From Propionibacteriaceae bacterium (lineage in GTDB: Bacteria; Actinomycetota; Actinomycetes; Propionibacteriales; Propionibacteriaceae): 13,340 nt of DNA. Positions 12,118 through 13,340 of the stretch are shown here, piece after piece. The stretch is from assembly GCA_020438595.1 (NCBI GenBank), contig JAGQUI010000029.1, positions 1-13,340 of the forward strand, in the 5' to 3' direction. The stretch's first letter is position 1; every line of letters starts with the position of its first letter. The notes under the pieces were generated by a model. That model did not search any database, was not told where the DNA came from, and saw only the letters and a program-made list of their open reading frames with translations. Both the position numbers and the translations under genes were made by a program.

Positions 12118-13340
12118 ATGGCCGACAAGTACATCCTCGCGATTGACCAGGGAACGACCAGCTCCCGGGCCATCGTCTTCAACCACGAGGGACGGATCGT
12201 CTCCGTGGGCCAGAAGGAACACGAGCAGATCTTCCCGAGGGCCGGTTGGGTCGAGCACAACGCGATCGAGGTCTGGGACGCGGTCCGCGAGGTCGTCGCC
12301 GAGGCTCTCGCCAAGGCGAGCCTGAACAAGGAGAACATCCAGGCGGTCGGCGTGACCAACCAGCGCGAGACCACCCTGGTCTGGAACAAGGAGACCGGCC
12401 AGCCGGTCTACAACGCCATCGTCTGGCAGGACACCCGCACCGCGAAGATCATCGAGGAACTCGGTGGCGGTGACCAGGACAAGTACAAGGCCCGCGTCGG
12501 CCTGCCCCTGGCCACCTACTTCTCCGGTCCCAAGGTGAAGTGGGTCCTGGACAACGTCGAGGGCGCCCGCGCCGACGCCGAGGCCGGCAAGCTCGTCATG
12601 GGCAACATGGACACCTGGGTGATCTGGAACCTCACCGGTGGCGTCGACGGCGGCGTGCACGTGACCGACGTCACGAACGCGTCCCGCACCATGCTGATGG
12701 ACCTGAACACCCTCAGCTGGGACGCCGAGATCGCGGCCGACATGGGCATCCCGATGAGCATGCTGCCCGAGATCAAGTCGTCCTCGGAGGTCTACGGCTA
12801 CGGACGCGAGCAGGGCCTGCTCGGCGGCATCCCGATCGCCGGCGACCTGGGCGACCAGCAGGCCGCCACCTTCGGCCAGGCCGCGTTCAACGTCGGCGAC
12901 GCCAAGAACACCTACGGCACCGGCTGCTTCATGATCATGAACACCGGCGAGGAGATCGTTCCCTCCAAGAACGGCCTGCTCACCACCCTGTGCTACAAGA
13001 TCGGTGACCAGAAGCCGATCTACGCGCTCGAGGGTTCGATCGCCATCACCGGCGCCCTGGTGCAGTGGCTGCGGGACAACCTGAAGATGTTCTCCTCCGC
13101 ACCGGAGATCGAGGAGCTGGCCGCGTCCGTCGAGGACAACGGCGGCGCCTACTTCGTGCCGGCGTTCTCGGGCCTGTTCGCCCCGTACTGGAAGGCTGAC
13201 GCCCGCGGTGCGATCGTCGGTCTCACCCGGTTCGTCAACCGTGGCCACATCGCCCGTGCGGTCCTGGAGGCCACGGCCTTCCAGACCCGCGAGGTGCTGG
13301 ACGCCATGGAGGCCGACTCCGGCGTGAAGCTCGCCGAGCT
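12118..13340 (+). CDS. glpK: Glycerol kinase (3' end cut by window)
   Basis: The first 407 codons of a family of about 500 residues. It phosphorylates glycerol to sn-glycerol-3-phosphate with ATP. Visible features are the phosphate-binding [13 protein letters not shown] (9-21), the glycerol contacts Arg83-Glu84 in NQRETT, Trp103 in IVWQDTRT, Tyr134 in [10 protein letters not shown], Asp246-Gln247 in GDLGDQQAA and Phe271 in YGTGCFM, and the [20 protein letters not shown] block. All catalytic and substrate positions I can align with E. coli GlpK are kept. The segment before IPIAG ([11 protein letters not shown]) lacks the Arg of the fructose-1,6-bisphosphate site and the His that PTS phosphorylates in Firmicutes. 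The ATG at 12118 has GGAAGGA seven bases upstream. It probably shares a transcript with glpF despite the hairpins between them. Confidence 0.97.
   Translation, partial: MADKYILAIDQGTTSSRAIVFNHEGRIVSVGQKEHEQIFPRAGWVEHNAIEVWDAVREVVAEALAKASLNKENIQAVGVTNQRETTLVWNKETGQPVYNAIVWQDTRTAKIIEELGGGDQDKYKARVGLPLATYFSGPKVKWVLDNVEGARADAEAGKLVMGNMDTWVIWNLTGGVDGGVHVTDVTNASRTMLMDLNTLSWDAEIAADMGIPMSMLPEIKSSSEVYGYGREQGLLGGIPIAGDLGDQQAATFGQAAFNVGDAKNTYGTGCFMIMNTGEEIVPSKNGLLTTLCYKIGDQKPIYALEGSIAITGALVQWLRDNLKMFSSAPEIEELAASVEDNGGAYFVPAFSGLFAPYWKADARGAIVGLTRFVNRGHIARAVLEATAFQTREVLDAMEADSGVKLAE

Noticed and set aside
12118..13340. Apparent loss of a glycerol-binding Tyr in GlpK where VTDYTN reads VTDVTN
   Set aside because: The glycerol-contacting Tyr aligns with Tyr134 in [10 protein letters not shown], which is present. 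The VTDVTN change is outside the binding set.

Overview
The window is GC-rich DNA (about 70% by eye) with strong G/C preference at third codon positions. It has GTG and TTG starts, leaderless-type promoters and an actinobacterial gene set, so it most likely comes from an actinobacterium. Propionibacteriales is a guess from gene content. No rRNA, tRNA, CRISPR array or transposase was found.

Layout. Bases 1-114 (minus) hold the 5' end of trxB. Bases 115-3040 hold a VOC/glyoxalase-fold gene (minus) divergent from an AraC-type regulator (plus), then an AlkX/YcaQ-type DNA glycosylase (minus) divergent from a class I methyltransferase (plus). Bases 3859-5269 hold a VapBC toxin-antitoxin pair overlapping yaaA. 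Bases 5357-13340 form a glycerol catabolism locus: glpC, glpB and glpA on minus (reading order glpA-glpB-glpC), a SorC/CggR-type sugar-binding regulator upstream on the same strand, and divergent glpF and glpK on plus, with glpK cut by the window end.

How the genes work together. GlpF admits glycerol and GlpK phosphorylates it. GlpABC is the three-subunit, flavin and iron-sulfur glycerol-3-phosphate dehydrogenase that oxidises the product to dihydroxyacetone phosphate and passes electrons to membrane quinone. The adjacent SorC-type regulator is the natural candidate for controlling both arms. This would be a regulator type different from the DeoR-type GlpR of E. coli.

Structure beyond genes. 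Two families of palindromic repeat occur. The first is a 33-base REP-like palindrome present as two inverted pairs (218-294 and 1738-1888), each pair sitting directly after gene 3' ends. The second is a 70-bp perfect palindrome with no spacer at 9631-9700, between the regulator and glpA. Six genes (VOC, AraC, alkX, methyltransferase, vapB, yaaA) carry a TANNNT-like hexamer exactly 6-7 bases before the start codon and no Shine-Dalgarno sequence, which points to leaderless transcripts. The glp genes and trxB mostly use Shine-Dalgarno sequences. GlpF has altered NPA boxes (NFA and NPN), and GlpK lacks both known regulatory loop signatures. I see no clear novel multi-gene system. The most unusual items are the palindromes, the GlpF motifs and the structured glpF leader.
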